From: Mesonia sp008017825
GTDB taxonomy: Bacteria; Bacteroidota; Bacteroidia; Flavobacteriales; Flavobacteriaceae
Assembly (NCBI RefSeq): GCF_008017825.1
Contig: NZ_VRLS01000012.1
Span: 1 to 64,000 of the forward strand
Length of the DNA: 64,000 nucleotides
Direction: 5' to 3'
The notes under the pieces are model-generated. The model saw only the letters and a program-made list of their open reading frames with translations. It ran no database searches and was not told the DNA's origin. The translations under genes were made by a program, and so were the position numbers. Within the stretch, counting starts at the first letter, position 1, and each line of letters opens with the position of its first letter. Below, piece by piece: positions 43,599 through 52,521 of the stretch.

Positions 43599-45410
43599 AT
43601 GGGAATTGTAACCGCCAAAGAAGTCGCTAAAGGACTTAACTTAAACAAGTTTGGCTTTTTAGGTACTGCTCTAAGTGCTACACTAATGAGTGTTACCAAA
43701 ATAAATGCGCTCAATGAAATTTATGATGACCGTAAACATCTTTCTGGTCCAGAATTTTTAGAATCCTGTTTAGAGCATTTAGAGATAGATTATGAAATCC
43801 CCGAAAAGGATTTGAAAAGAATCCCAAAAACAGGTCCTTTTATAACTATTTCTAACCATCCCCTTGGCGGAATTGATGGGATCATCCTCATGCAAACACT
43901 TATTAAGCAGCGTAATGATTTTAAAATCATTGCCAACTTTTTATTGCATCGACTAGAGCCTTTGAAACCTTTTATCATGCCTGTTAATCCTTTTGAAAAT
44001 CGAAAGGAAGTAAAATCGAGCATGGTGGGGATAAAAGAATCTATACAACATTTACGCAAAGGACACCCATTAGGAATTTTTCCTGCTGGAGAAGTTTCAA
44101 CACATAAAGAAGATAAAACAATTGTAGATAGACCTTGGTTGCAAGAAGCCATGAAATTGATACAAAAATCTCAGGTTCCTGTAGTTCCTATCTATTTTCA
44201 CGCTAAAAATAGTAGTTCTTTTTACCGTCTGGCAAAATTGAATGATTCGTTTAGGACGGCAAAGTTACCCGGAGAAATGCTTACGCAAAAGCACCGAAAA
44301 ATAAAGGTAAGAATTGGAAACCCTATTTCGGTTGAAGATCAAAATCAGCATAAAACCTTAGAAGATTATACACTTTTCTTAAGAAAAAAAACCTATATGC
44401 TTTCTAGTGGTTTTGATGGTAAGAAAAGTTTACTTAAGAATATTCCGAAACAAATAAAATTTCCTAGCAGACCTCCAAAAGCTATTGTAAAAGAAACATC
44501 AGAGTTTTTGATGCAACAAGAAATTGACTTTTGTAGAGAAAATGAAAAACGTCTTTTAGTAAGTAAAAACTATGAAGTCTTTTTAGCAGAAAGAAAAGAT
44601 ATTCCAAATATTGTAAAAGAAATTGGACGCTTGCGCGAAATTACTTTTAGAGCCATTGGAGAAGGAACTAACAATCCAACAGATTTAGATGAATTTGACG
44701 ATTTTTATCACCATCTTTTCCTATATGATTCTGACGCCGATAAAATTGTAGGTGCTTACCGAATGGGATTTGGATTAAACATCTTCCCAAAATATGGTAT
44801 TGACGGCTTTTATTTACAGCAATTATTTAGGTTTGAACCCGAGCTTCATAAACTTATGAGCGAATCTATAGAAATGGGTCGGGCCTTTATTGTAAAAGAA
44901 TATCAGCAAAAACCTATGCCGCTTTTTTTACTTTGGAAAGGGATAGTTCATTGCACACTACGTTTTCCTGATCATAAATACCTCATAGGAGGGGTAAGTA
45001 TAAGTAATAAATTTTCTGAATTCTCTAAATCTATGATGATTGAATTTATGAAATCTCATTACTATGATCCCTATGTAGCTCAATACGTGAGACCAAAAAA
45101 GGAGTATAAAGTAAAGCTTAAAGATGCCGATAAAGACTTTGTTTTTGATGAAACTGAAGCCGATTTAAATAAGTTTGATAAAATTATAGACGAACTAGAG
45201 CCAGACAGTTTAAGAATGCCTGTCCTGCTTAAAAAGTACATCAAACAAAATGCAAAGGTGATTGCCTTTAACGTAGATCCTTTGTTTAATAATTCGGTAG
45301 ATGGCCTTATGTATATTCGAATAGCCGATTTACCTGAAAGTACTGTAAAACCTGTAATGGAAGAATTTCAGGAAGAATTAGAGAAAAAAATTAGTCAGCA
45401 AGATGTATAA
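43599..45410 (+). CDS. OlsF-like fused PlsC/GNAT lipid acyltransferase
   Basis: A 603-residue two-domain protein. The N-terminal half is a PlsC-type O-acyltransferase (NHPLGGIDG with H87 and D93; FPAGEVST). The C-terminal half (about 310-480) matches the OlsB-like GNAT N-acyltransferase: RLREITFRAIGEG, DLDEFDD, YHHLFLYD and VGAYRMGFG. This is the arrangement of OlsF, which makes ornithine lipids in Serratia and Flavobacterium johnsoniae. The related GlsB/GlsA enzymes of Bacteroides make glycine lipids. The enzyme probably makes a phosphorus-free N,O-diacyl amino-acid membrane lipid; the amino acid is uncertain. Its stop codon overlaps the next gene by 8 nt. Confidence 0.85.
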   Translation: MGIVTAKEVAKGLNLNKFGFLGTALSATLMSVTKINALNEIYDDRKHLSGPEFLESCLEHLEIDYEIPEKDLKRIPKTGPFITISNHPLGGIDGIILMQTLIKQRNDFKIIANFLLHRLEPLKPFIMPVNPFENRKEVKSSMVGIKESIQHLRKGHPLGIFPAGEVSTHKEDKTIVDRPWLQEAMKLIQKSQVPVVPIYFHAKNSSSFYRLAKLNDSFRTAKLPGEMLTQKHRKIKVRIGNPISVEDQNQHKTLEDYTLFLRKKTYMLSSGFDGKKSLLKNIPKQIKFPSRPPKAIVKETSEFLMQQEIDFCRENEKRLLVSKNYEVFLAERKDIPNIVKEIGRLREITFRAIGEGTNNPTDLDEFDDFYHHLFLYDSDADKIVGAYRMGFGLNIFPKYGIDGFYLQQLFRFEPELHKLMSESIEMGRAFIVKEYQQKPMPLFLLWKGIVHCTLRFPDHKYLIGGVSISNKFSEFSKSMMIEFMKSHYYDPYVAQYVRPKKEYKVKLKDADKDFVFDETEADLNKFDKIIDELEPDSLRMPVLLKKYIKQNAKVIAFNVDPLFNNSVDGLMYIRIADLPESTVKPVMEEFQEELEKKISQQDV

Positions 45411-46440
45411 GAAAGTAATCTTCTTATTTTCTTTCCTTTTCTACAGCTATTTTATATTTGGTCAACACACCATTCAAGGAACGGTTGTAGACGAATCTCA
45501 ACAACCTATTGAAAGCGCCAATATTTACTTTGACGGAACCACTTTTGGCACGGTCACCAATTCTCAAGGTAAATTCTCTTTACAAATAGATAAAGCTACT
45601 CAAGCTCCGTTAATTATAAGTTCCTTAGGATACAATTCAATAATTAAAGAAATTTCTCTGAATAAGGAAATCATCGTTTTAGAAACTATTGTATTAAAAA
45701 AAGGAGTTAGTGATTTAGAAGAAGTTTTTATAGAAAATGATCCTTGGCCAAGAAAGAGGAAACTCGCTTATTTTAGAAAATGGTTCTTAGGAGAAGATCA
45801 CAAAGATAAAAAGATCAAAATTTTAAATGAGGATGACGTAAAACTTCGGTTTATTCCTTCTACAAATACCTTGGTGGCAACGAGTAAAATTCCGTTAAGG
45901 GTTCAGAATAAATACTTAGGTTATTTGATTGAGTACGACCTTATAGATTTTGAAGTAGTTTTTAGAAAAATAGTCTATACCAAAGATGGTAGAAGACAAA
46001 CCCATTACAACGAACATTCTTCTTACTTTGCTGGAACTTCTTTTTTCAAGGAATTAAAAGATAAAACCAAGCATAAAATCATAGAACGAAGAGACAAAGC
46101 TTATGTAGGTTCTATTTTACATTTTATGCGAAGTTTGGCCAGTAAAAAGCTAGTTGAAAACAAGTACAAAATAGTTTACGACAAGAACGAAGTACTTCCT
46201 TATAGGTTTTTTAAAATTACTGAAGATACAGATCTTACAACTGTAGATATCTTAGCCGATAAAATAATTGTTTTATACGATGGTTTTGATCAATCTTTTA
46301 TACAGGTAGATAAAAACCCAACTACATTCTACATTGATGCCTACGGAAACTTTTCTCCTATAAATTCCTTATATTTTGGGGGAGAAATGGGGAAAGAGAA
46401 AATGTCCTCACTCCTTCCCTTAAATTATAAATTGAAATAA
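45403..46440 (+). CDS. Exported protein with carboxypeptidase-regulatory-like domain
   Basis: A 345-residue exported protein: signal peptide (about 1-21, ending IFGQ), then a CarboxypepD_reg-like beta-sandwich (about 23-105: GTVVDESQQPIESANIY in pieces, GTVTNSQGKFSL). A family-specific C-terminal region of unknown function (about 115-345) contains YVGSILHFMRSLA. It starts inside the last codons of the acyltransferase gene (8-nt overlap), so expression is coupled. It is a paralogue of the next gene. No TonB-receptor barrel is present, so it is not a truncated receptor. Confidence 0.8.
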   Translation: MYKKVIFLFSFLFYSYFIFGQHTIQGTVVDESQQPIESANIYFDGTTFGTVTNSQGKFSLQIDKATQAPLIISSLGYNSIIKEISLNKEIIVLETIVLKKGVSDLEEVFIENDPWPRKRKLAYFRKWFLGEDHKDKKIKILNEDDVKLRFIPSTNTLVATSKIPLRVQNKYLGYLIEYDLIDFEVVFRKIVYTKDGRRQTHYNEHSSYFAGTSFFKELKDKTKHKIIERRDKAYVGSILHFMRSLASKKLVENKYKIVYDKNEVLPYRFFKITEDTDLTTVDILADKIIVLYDGFDQSFIQVDKNPTTFYIDAYGNFSPINSLYFGGEMGKEKMSSLLPLNYKLK

Positions 46441-46441
46441 T

Positions 46442-47548
46442 ATGAAAAATAAAAAAGTGCTTAAGCTATGTTGCATTCTGTACTTTCTATTTTCGCATAT
46501 TAATAGTTTTGCTCAGCAAATTGTAAGAGGTTTTGTAGTAGATTCGATTACTCAAAAACCCATTGAAGGTGCTGCTATTTTTTTTGATAAAACTACCTAC
46601 GGCACAATTAGCAATAAAAACGGATTCTTTGTTTTAAAAAGTAGAGAACATACCAAAAGCCCTTTAATTATTCGCTATTTAGGCTATCAACCCAAAAAAA
46701 TTATTGATCCGCCACAAAATCAGAATGTAAAATTTAACCTTAACAAACAGGAAGAAAACCTCGAAGCTGTAGTCATTAATTCTAAAACTCAGCAAGAAAG
46801 AACACCCCAAACATTAACTGATAAAACTCAAAAGTTCGAAGCTCTTGCGCTATTTAAACATTTTTTCTTAGGAAGATATTGGAGACACAATGGCACAAAT
46901 ATTATGAATGAAGAAGAGCTAGATTATTACATTACAGATGATAAGCTACAAATAATTATTACCGCAAAAAAGCCTTTGATCATTCACAATAATAGTTTAG
47001 ATTATGAAATCACTTATTACTTAGAAAAATTTGTTTTACATCGAAAAATGAGTGACCTCACACCTCAACCCGTTACCGATTATTATGAGTATTACGGAAC
47101 TATTTTATTTAAAGATTTACAAAAACGAGATAAAGTGAGAAAAAAGTACAGAAAAGCAAGAAACGAGGTTTATTATGGTTCTCGCTTACATTTTATGCGT
47201 GCTTTAGCAGAAAACACATTAGAAGAAGAAATGTTTACCATCCTAGGTGTTAAAGTGGATACTATAAATATCAAAACCATACCTAAAGAAAATTTTACTG
47301 AAGTTTTACCTCCTAAAAAATTCTTGGTTATTCATAGAAAAGATTTAATGCATTACGACTATAAGAAAAAATCAGACAGTATAAAACACTATATTAAAGC
47401 TGCCGCTTCTTCTATTTATGCTAAACGTAATTTTGGGATAGACGAAACTGGCAACTTTTTTCCGTGGGATGCTATCATGTTTGAAGGAAGATTTAGTCTG
47501 GAAGGCATATCGAAAGCTTTACCGATAGATTTTAAACCTTATCCCTAG
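46442..47548 (+). CDS. Exported protein with carboxypeptidase-regulatory-like domain, paralogue of the preceding gene
   Basis: A 368-residue exported protein with a signal peptide (about 1-25, ending SFAQ), the same CarboxypepD_reg-like domain (GFVVDSITQKPIEGAAIFF in pieces, GTISNKNGFFVL) and the same C-terminal family region (FFLGRYWRHNG, YYGSRLHFMRALAENTLEEE). The ordered match over the full length with the preceding gene, and the 1-nt spacing, indicate tandem duplication. The function is unknown. A role at the envelope together with the lipid acyltransferase encoded just upstream is possible. Confidence 0.8.
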   Translation: MKNKKVLKLCCILYFLFSHINSFAQQIVRGFVVDSITQKPIEGAAIFFDKTTYGTISNKNGFFVLKSREHTKSPLIIRYLGYQPKKIIDPPQNQNVKFNLNKQEENLEAVVINSKTQQERTPQTLTDKTQKFEALALFKHFFLGRYWRHNGTNIMNEEELDYYITDDKLQIIITAKKPLIIHNNSLDYEITYYLEKFVLHRKMSDLTPQPVTDYYEYYGTILFKDLQKRDKVRKKYRKARNEVYYGSRLHFMRALAENTLEEEMFTILGVKVDTINIKTIPKENFTEVLPPKKFLVIHRKDLMHYDYKKKSDSIKHYIKAAASSIYAKRNFGIDETGNFFPWDAIMFEGRFSLEGISKALPIDFKPYP

Positions 47549-47552
47549 TTTA

Positions 47553-47846
47553 TTACATCATTTCCCAAAACTGTAAGAATATTAAAGCCATTGCTAAAAA
47601 CAAAAACAATGCGCTTAAAATAGAATATCTTGATGCTGCTTTTATAAATAACCCCATAGCAATACATAGCAAACTAATATGAATCCAATTACTCCTTAAG
47701 AAAAAAGGATAATTGTTTGTAAAAGTATTTTTGGCTTCTATAAAAGAGTTATTGTTTTCTGAGATAATGATCCAATACACTAATTTCGATATCGGAATTA
47801 AAACCAATACGATTCCTATCACTAATTTCTTTGCTGGGGTATTCAT
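47553..47846 (-). CDS. Small three-helix membrane protein, unknown function
   Basis: A 97-residue protein with three predicted membrane helices (about 8-29, 51-69, 73-94). It carries no cysteine pairs, charged motifs or other signature that I recognise. It is convergent with the preceding plus-strand paralogue (4 nt apart) and divergent from the NAD(P)-binding protein gene. No terminator is seen between the convergent genes. Confidence 0.6.
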   Translation of the reverse strand: MNTPAKKLVIGIVLVLIPISKLVYWIIISENNNSFIEAKNTFTNNYPFFLRSNWIHISLLCIAMGLFIKAASRYSILSALFLFLAMALIFLQFWEMM

Positions 47847-47994
47847 TTTCTTTCTTTTAGCGAAACTCTAGGTTAATATGCAATATAAATAATTCTTAAA
47901 ACAATGGAATTTCCGTTAAGCCTTTGTTATTTAAGTATTTATTAATACAACTTATCGGCTACTAACTATACCTTTAAATAAAAATAGAAAAAAG

Positions 47995-48633
47995 ATGGAA
48001 AAAGTATTGGTAGCAGGAGCAAACGGAACTACGGGAATGGAAATTGTAAAAAACCTACAAGGTCATCCAAGTTTTGAGCCCATCGCAATGATAAGAAAAG
48101 AAGAGCAACAAGCTACTTTTGATAATATGAATGTAAAAAGTGTTATTGCAGACTTAGAAGGTGATGTAAAGCCGGCAGTACAAGGTATTGATCGCGTTAT
48201 TTTTGCTGCGGGATCTGGAGGAAAGAAAGTGAAAGAAGTAGACCGTGATGGCGCAATTAATCTTATTGACCGTTCTAAGGCGGCAGGGGTAAGAAAATTT
48301 GTAATGCTAAGCTCTATGGGAACAGAAGATCCTTCACAAAACGAAGAACTGCAAGAGTACTTAGAAGCTAAAAAAGAAGCAGATGAGCATTTAAAATCTA
48401 GTTTTTTAGAATATAGCATTGTGCGTCCTGGAGCATTAACCAACAACGAAAAAACAAATAAAATTAAAGCTGCCGAAAAATTAGGAGAATATGGAGAAAT
48501 CCCAAGAAAAGACGTAGCGCAAGTTTTAGTCGATTGCCTACAGCCTAATATGCTTAAAAATAAAACTTTTGAAATTTTAAGTGGTGAAAGAGCAACTGAA
48601 TTAGCCTTACAAGAAATCGATCAAGTTTCTTAG
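47995..48633 (+). CDS. NAD(P)-binding SDR family protein (NmrA/YwnB-like)
   Basis: A 212-residue atypical SDR with the N-terminal dinucleotide motif VAGANGTTGMEIV (about 6-18), VIFAAGSGG in the middle and KFVMLSSMGTEDP followed by YSIVRPGALTN. These place it with NmrA-like and YwnB/YhfK-like NAD(P)-binding proteins. The catalytic Tyr-x3-Lys of classical SDRs is not obvious, so it may be a redox sensor or isomerase rather than a dehydrogenase. It is monocistronic and followed by a strong bidirectional terminator. Confidence 0.82.
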   Translation: MEKVLVAGANGTTGMEIVKNLQGHPSFEPIAMIRKEEQQATFDNMNVKSVIADLEGDVKPAVQGIDRVIFAAGSGGKKVKEVDRDGAINLIDRSKAAGVRKFVMLSSMGTEDPSQNEELQEYLEAKKEADEHLKSSFLEYSIVRPGALTNNEKTNKIKAAEKLGEYGEIPRKDVAQVLVDCLQPNMLKNKTFEILSGERATELALQEIDQVS

Positions 48634-48651
48634 TAAAGAATCACTTAAAAG

Positions 48652-48688
48652 AAAATAGCCTTGTAAATTTTACAAGGCTATTTTTTTA
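48652..48688. terminator. Bidirectional intrinsic terminator
   Basis: A near-perfect 16-bp inverted repeat with core AGCCTTGTAAA/TTTACAAGGCT has an A-rich left arm and a T-run on the right. It lies between convergent genes. Confidence 0.9.
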
Positions 48689-49072
48689 TTTAAACGCATC
48701 ATCTTTAGGCTCCCATAGTTCAATTTTATTGCCTTCAGGATCTAATATCCAACCAAACTTCCCATACTCAAACTCCTCCATCTCTCCTACAACTTCTACA
48801 CCCTCTTCTTTTAAGACCTTCAACAACTCTACTAAATTTTCTACACGAAAATTCATCATAAATTGCTTTCGCGAAGGCTCAAAATATTTAGTTTCTTCGC
48901 CCATAGGGCTCCACTGGGTAGTACAATCATTTCCTTTTTCATCTTTCCACCAAAAAGTTTTACCGTACTCATCGGTTCCTAAACCTAAATGCTTATCATA
49001 CCATTCTTTGGTTTTCTTTGCATCTTTAGTTTTAAAGAAAAAACCTCCTAGACCTGTTACTCTATTTTTCAT
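48686..49072 (-). CDS. VOC family (glyoxalase/bleomycin-resistance fold) protein
   Basis: A 128-residue single VOC domain made of two beta-alpha-beta-beta-beta units. FFFKTKDAKKTKEWYDKHLGLG (about 11-32, in pieces) is the first unit; WILDPEGNKIELWEP near the C-terminus is the second and carries the usual terminal Glu. The ligand is unknown. A copy of a related palindrome, GCTTTCGCGAAGG, lies at 48864. It is encoded 6 nt downstream of the DUF1801 gene on the same strand. Confidence 0.85.
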   Translation of the reverse strand: MKNRVTGLGGFFFKTKDAKKTKEWYDKHLGLGTDEYGKTFWWKDEKGNDCTTQWSPMGEETKYFEPSRKQFMMNFRVENLVELLKVLKEEGVEVVGEMEEFEYGKFGWILDPEGNKIELWEPKDDAFK

Positions 49073-49078
49073 CTTAAA

Positions 49079-49534
49079 TTATCGTTTTATATTTTCTTCG
49101 TAGATAGAAATCCACTCTTCCATTGATATCTTTTGTACGAGTTCGGCTATTAAATCATAAGGGATATGCTCAACTTTCTTAAAACGCACACAGCTTTTCC
49201 CCATGTCTAATTTCGTTTTTACGTATTTAGGATATTCATTTACAAACCAATCGTGTAATTTCTTATTTGCATAAATCCCCGAATGATACAAATTAACCGA
49301 ATTTTTTTGAGAGGCAAAACTCATAAAAGGTAAAGGTTCTTCTGGCTTGCAATGATAACCTGCAGGATAAGCCGAATGTGGCACATAATATCCTATCATC
49401 CCATATTGCATCCCTTCTTCAAAACCCTTTGGTAAATTTTGTTGAATCGTTTTTCTTAGCTTTTTTAAAGCCTCTTGGCGCTCTTCTGGAGCTTCTTGAA
49501 TATATTCTTCTGGTGTAGTAGCTTTTGAGGTCAT
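49079..49534 (-). CDS. DUF1801 family protein (YdhG-like)
   Basis: A 151-residue cytoplasmic protein. EEGMQYGMIGYYVP, MSFASQKNSVNLYHSG and GKSCVRFKKVEHIP are the characteristic segments of the DUF1801/YdhG fold. Its role is unknown; in other bacteria relatives are linked to iron chaperone-like or frataxin-like activities, but nothing here tests that. It is the first of a two-gene unit with the VOC protein. Confidence 0.85.
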   Translation of the reverse strand: MTSKATTPEEYIQEAPEERQEALKKLRKTIQQNLPKGFEEGMQYGMIGYYVPHSAYPAGYHCKPEEPLPFMSFASQKNSVNLYHSGIYANKKLHDWFVNEYPKYVKTKLDMGKSCVRFKKVEHIPYDLIAELVQKISMEEWISIYEENIKR

Positions 49535-49621
49535 TTTATCCTTTTTATTCAGTAATGGACAGTGAAATACTTGTGGGTATTTTTCTAAATTACTTTTATA
49601 TCTAATCTTTCGTTATTATGC

Positions 49622-49634
49622 TTCCGCGGAAGCG
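49622..49634 (-). repeat. CGC-N4-GCGGAA dispersed word, TCC form
   Basis: Exact intergenic copy upstream of the DUF1801 gene. The surrounding sequence 49620-49633 is a perfect palindrome. Confidence 0.8.
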
Positions 49635-49645
49635 AAAACATAAAT

Positions 49646-50584
49646 TTAAAAAACTTGCTTGATTTTATCGACGATAACTTGAGCCAATTTCTCTTTACTC
49701 TCTATGGTCCATCCTGCAATATGCGGACTTAATAACACATTATCTGCTTCAATAAGATATTGAAAAGCTTCTGGAAGTGCATGTTCGTCGCTAAAAAGAT
49801 TTTCAAATGAAGATTTTTCATACTCAAGTACATCTAATCCCGCTCCTAAAATAGCACCCGATTTTAGTGCAGAAACCAAATGTTTTGTCACTACAGATTT
49901 TCCTCTCGCCGTGTTAATAAGCCAAAAAGGATTTTGAAATTGGTTTATAAAATCGCTATTTATCATATTTTCAGTAAGACTCGTAAGTGGAGTATGTAAA
50001 CTTAACACCTCAGCATTTTCTTGTAACTCTTTTAAACTTACCTGTCTTGCATCTTGGTTACCTATATTTTCTTTCAAATCATAAAAAATCACTTCGCAAT
50101 CAAAACCTCTTAGCTTTTTTGCAAAAGCTCTTCCCATATTTCCAAAGCCAATGATACCAACGGTTTTCCCTTCAAGTTCTAGTCCTCGGTTTTCTTCTCG
50201 TTTCCAAATACCATTTCTAACCTCTTGATCTGCTCTTCTCAAGTGGTTAAATAAACCAAGTAACATTCCCAAAGCATGTTCACCTACCGCATTGCGATTC
50301 CCTTCGGGGGCAGAAAATAATTGTATCCCTTTTTTCTCGGCATAAGCAGTATCAATATTTTCTAGTCCTGCGCCCAACCTTCCTATAAATTTGAGGTTGG
50401 TTGCTGCATCTAAGAAAGTTTGATCTATCGTAAACCGGCTTCTTATAATAAGGCCGTCATAGTTAGAAATTTTATCCTCTATTTCGCTTTTCGCGGAAAT
50501 ATAATCTTCTTCATTTTGAAAACCATAAGCCTGAAGCTGTTCTAGCATTAACGGATGATTGCGATCTACGTGTAAAATTATCAT
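49646..50584 (-). CDS. D-isomer-specific 2-hydroxyacid dehydrogenase
   Basis: A 312-residue NAD-dependent dehydrogenase. The nucleotide motif GFGNMG is at 146-151. The catalytic Arg lies in NTARGK, Glu in the LDVLEYE segment and His in LLSPHIAG. It resembles phosphoglycerate dehydrogenase-type enzymes but lacks an ACT domain, so it could act on 3-phosphoglycerate or another 2-hydroxyacid. It starts 2 nt after the thioesterase gene. A copy of the dispersed word with a five-base spacer (CGC-N5-GCGGAA) lies at 50485-50498. Confidence 0.88.
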   Translation of the reverse strand: MIILHVDRNHPLMLEQLQAYGFQNEEDYISAKSEIEDKISNYDGLIIRSRFTIDQTFLDAATNLKFIGRLGAGLENIDTAYAEKKGIQLFSAPEGNRNAVGEHALGMLLGLFNHLRRADQEVRNGIWKREENRGLELEGKTVGIIGFGNMGRAFAKKLRGFDCEVIFYDLKENIGNQDARQVSLKELQENAEVLSLHTPLTSLTENMINSDFINQFQNPFWLINTARGKSVVTKHLVSALKSGAILGAGLDVLEYEKSSFENLFSDEHALPEAFQYLIEADNVLLSPHIAGWTIESKEKLAQVIVDKIKQVF

Positions 50585-50586
50585 AA

Positions 50587-50988
50587 CTAAGATTCAAAAA
50601 AAGGTTCTGTGATTTTTGGCTGAATACGCTGCGGCTTCTGTTTTTCTAGATCTATAAAGCACCAAAGTGTTTTTGCTTTGGCTACTATCTTTTGATCTTT
50701 TTGTCGGTATATTTCGGTTCTACGCTCACTTTTTACTCCGCCGTAATTTTCTATCCACGTTTTTATAGTTAGAGTTTCCCCCTCAAAAGCAGGGTATTTA
50801 TATTCTATATAGTGATTGAGAACGACCCATCCATATTTTTTTCTGATATCTTCTGGCGCTTTTGCTTTCCAATGCTTTTCTCCTATATCTTGTACCCATT
50901 GTAAATAGGTAACGTTATTTACATGGTTAAGATCATCGATAACCTCTGGAGTTACTACCAGTTCATCTATAAAGGGGATGGGTTTCAT
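50587..50988 (-). CDS. 4HBT-fold acyl-CoA thioesterase
   Basis: A 133-residue hotdog-fold protein. DDLNHVNNVTYLQWVQD (about 18-34) carries the 4-hydroxybenzoyl-CoA thioesterase/YbgC-like active-site Asp/Asn region, and WCFIDLEKQKPQRI is near the C-terminus. It hydrolyses acyl-CoA thioesters in the cytoplasm; chain length is unknown. It is first in a two-gene unit with the 2-hydroxyacid dehydrogenase (2-nt gap). Confidence 0.85.
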   Translation of the reverse strand: MKPIPFIDELVVTPEVIDDLNHVNNVTYLQWVQDIGEKHWKAKAPEDIRKKYGWVVLNHYIEYKYPAFEGETLTIKTWIENYGGVKSERRTEIYRQKDQKIVAKAKTLWCFIDLEKQKPQRIQPKITEPFFES

Positions 50989-51056
50989 TTTTTTAATTTG
51001 TGGACGAATTTACAATAAAATTCTCTTGAAATAGATTAACGTTAAAACTGACCCTT

Positions 51057-51185
51057 ATGGTTTTATTTAAGTTACAAAATTTCGCATTAGGGATAGTAGT
51101 GATAGCTTTTTGTATGGCTTTAGCTTACAAAAACTATAAACGTATAGCCCGGCCCGAAGGGAAATGCCCTAAAACCCTAAAATAA
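51057..51185 (+). CDS. Possible 42-residue membrane microprotein
   Basis: An ATG-started frame encodes one hydrophobic helix (about residues 9-24) and a basic tail ending in Lys (KNYKRIARPEGKCPKTLK). This looks like a single-pass small membrane protein. It overlaps the 3' end of mgtE on the other strand by 17 nt. No Bacteroidota-type -7 element or ribosome-binding site is seen upstream. Without comparative data it may be chance. Confidence 0.3.
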   Translation: MVLFKLQNFALGIVVIAFCMALAYKNYKRIARPEGKCPKTLK

Positions 51186-52521
51186 GTTTAGCAATGGTAA
51201 AATAAATAAGAATACCACAAATGTCATTACTAGTCGTAATAAACGGCCCTGTAGCCATAGCTGGATCTATGCCTTGTTTATCTAAAATAATAGGAACAAA
51301 AGTACCTATTAAAGAAGCTATAATAATTACCGAAATAAGAGATATACCTACCGTTAGACCAAAGTCTAAATTAAGGTTTAATAGAAACATACCTCCTACA
51401 ATTAGTAAAATGGCTAACACTGCACCATTAAGTAAGCTTAGTAATACTTCTTTTATAAGACGTTTAAACAAAGAACCTTTTAAGCTTTGGTTGGCTAAAC
51501 CTTGTAATACTATCGCCGAAGATTGTACACCCACGTTCCCTGCCATGGCGGCAATAAGGGGTACAAAAAAGAAAAGTTCTCCGTGTTTTTCCATAGCAGC
51601 ATCAAAAGTTCCTAAGACTTTTACAGAAACAAAACCTCCTATAAGCGCTAAAATTAACCAAGGTAGTCGTGCGCGAGTTAATTGCCAAACACTATCATCT
51701 GCTTCTACATCTTCAGAAATACCCGCAGCCATTTGGTAATCTTTTTCGGCTTCTTCTTTAATAAAATCGATAATATCATCAACGGTAATTCTTCCTACCA
51801 AGCGACCCATTTCATTAATAACGGGAATAGCTTCTAAATCATATTTTTGCATGATTCTAGCCACCTCATCACCTGGAGTATGAACGCTTACATAATCTAC
51901 TTTATCTATATAAATGTCGCTTATTTGAGCATCGCTAGAAGCGGTAAGTAAATCTTTTAAAGAAAGTCTTCCTTTAAGACGGTCTTTATTGTCTACCACA
52001 TAAATAGAATGTACGCGTGTTACTTCTTCGGCTTGCTCTCGCATCTCGCTCATGCAACCCGTAACACTCCAATTTTCGTTTACTTTTACCAATTCTTTCG
52101 CCATTAAACCACCGGCAGAATCTTCATCGTAACGTAAGAGTTCTACAATATTATCGGCGTGTTCTTCATCTTCAATATGAGAAATTACGCTCTGCTTAAG
52201 ATCGTCAGAAAGTTCTGCTACAATATCTGCAGCATCATCGGTATCCATTTCTTCAATCTCTTCGGCTATTTCTTTAGCAGAAAGATTGTTAATGATCTTA
52301 TCTCGATCATCTTCATCTAACTCCATTAAAACCTCTGCGGTTTTATCACTTTCTAGGAGTTTAATGACATAAGTCGCGTCATCTAGCGAAATTTCGTCTA
52401 AAATTTCGGCAATATCGGCGTGGTGTAATTCTTCTAAATGCAGTTTTAGCTCCTCGTTGTTTCTTTCTTCAACGAGTTGCTCAATACGTTCTATAAGTTC
52501 TTTACTTATCTGAAACTGCAT
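51169..52521 (-). CDS. mgtE: Magnesium transporter MgtE
   Basis: A 450-residue MgtE/SLC41-type Mg2+ channel. It has an N-terminal MgtE_N superhelical domain rich in acidic residues (about 1-130), a CBS pair (about 135-255) and five transmembrane helices (about 285-450) with ATGPFITTSNDICG near the pore. The acidic N and CBS domains close the channel when cytoplasmic Mg2+ is high. It overlaps the ksgA 3' end by 20 nt, so the two are co-translated, an unusual functional pairing. Confidence 0.95.
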   Translation of the reverse strand: MQFQISKELIERIEQLVEERNNEELKLHLEELHHADIAEILDEISLDDATYVIKLLESDKTAEVLMELDEDDRDKIINNLSAKEIAEEIEEMDTDDAADIVAELSDDLKQSVISHIEDEEHADNIVELLRYDEDSAGGLMAKELVKVNENWSVTGCMSEMREQAEEVTRVHSIYVVDNKDRLKGRLSLKDLLTASSDAQISDIYIDKVDYVSVHTPGDEVARIMQKYDLEAIPVINEMGRLVGRITVDDIIDFIKEEAEKDYQMAAGISEDVEADDSVWQLTRARLPWLILALIGGFVSVKVLGTFDAAMEKHGELFFFVPLIAAMAGNVGVQSSAIVLQGLANQSLKGSLFKRLIKEVLLSLLNGAVLAILLIVGGMFLLNLNLDFGLTVGISLISVIIIASLIGTFVPIILDKQGIDPAMATGPFITTSNDICGILIYFTIAKLILGF

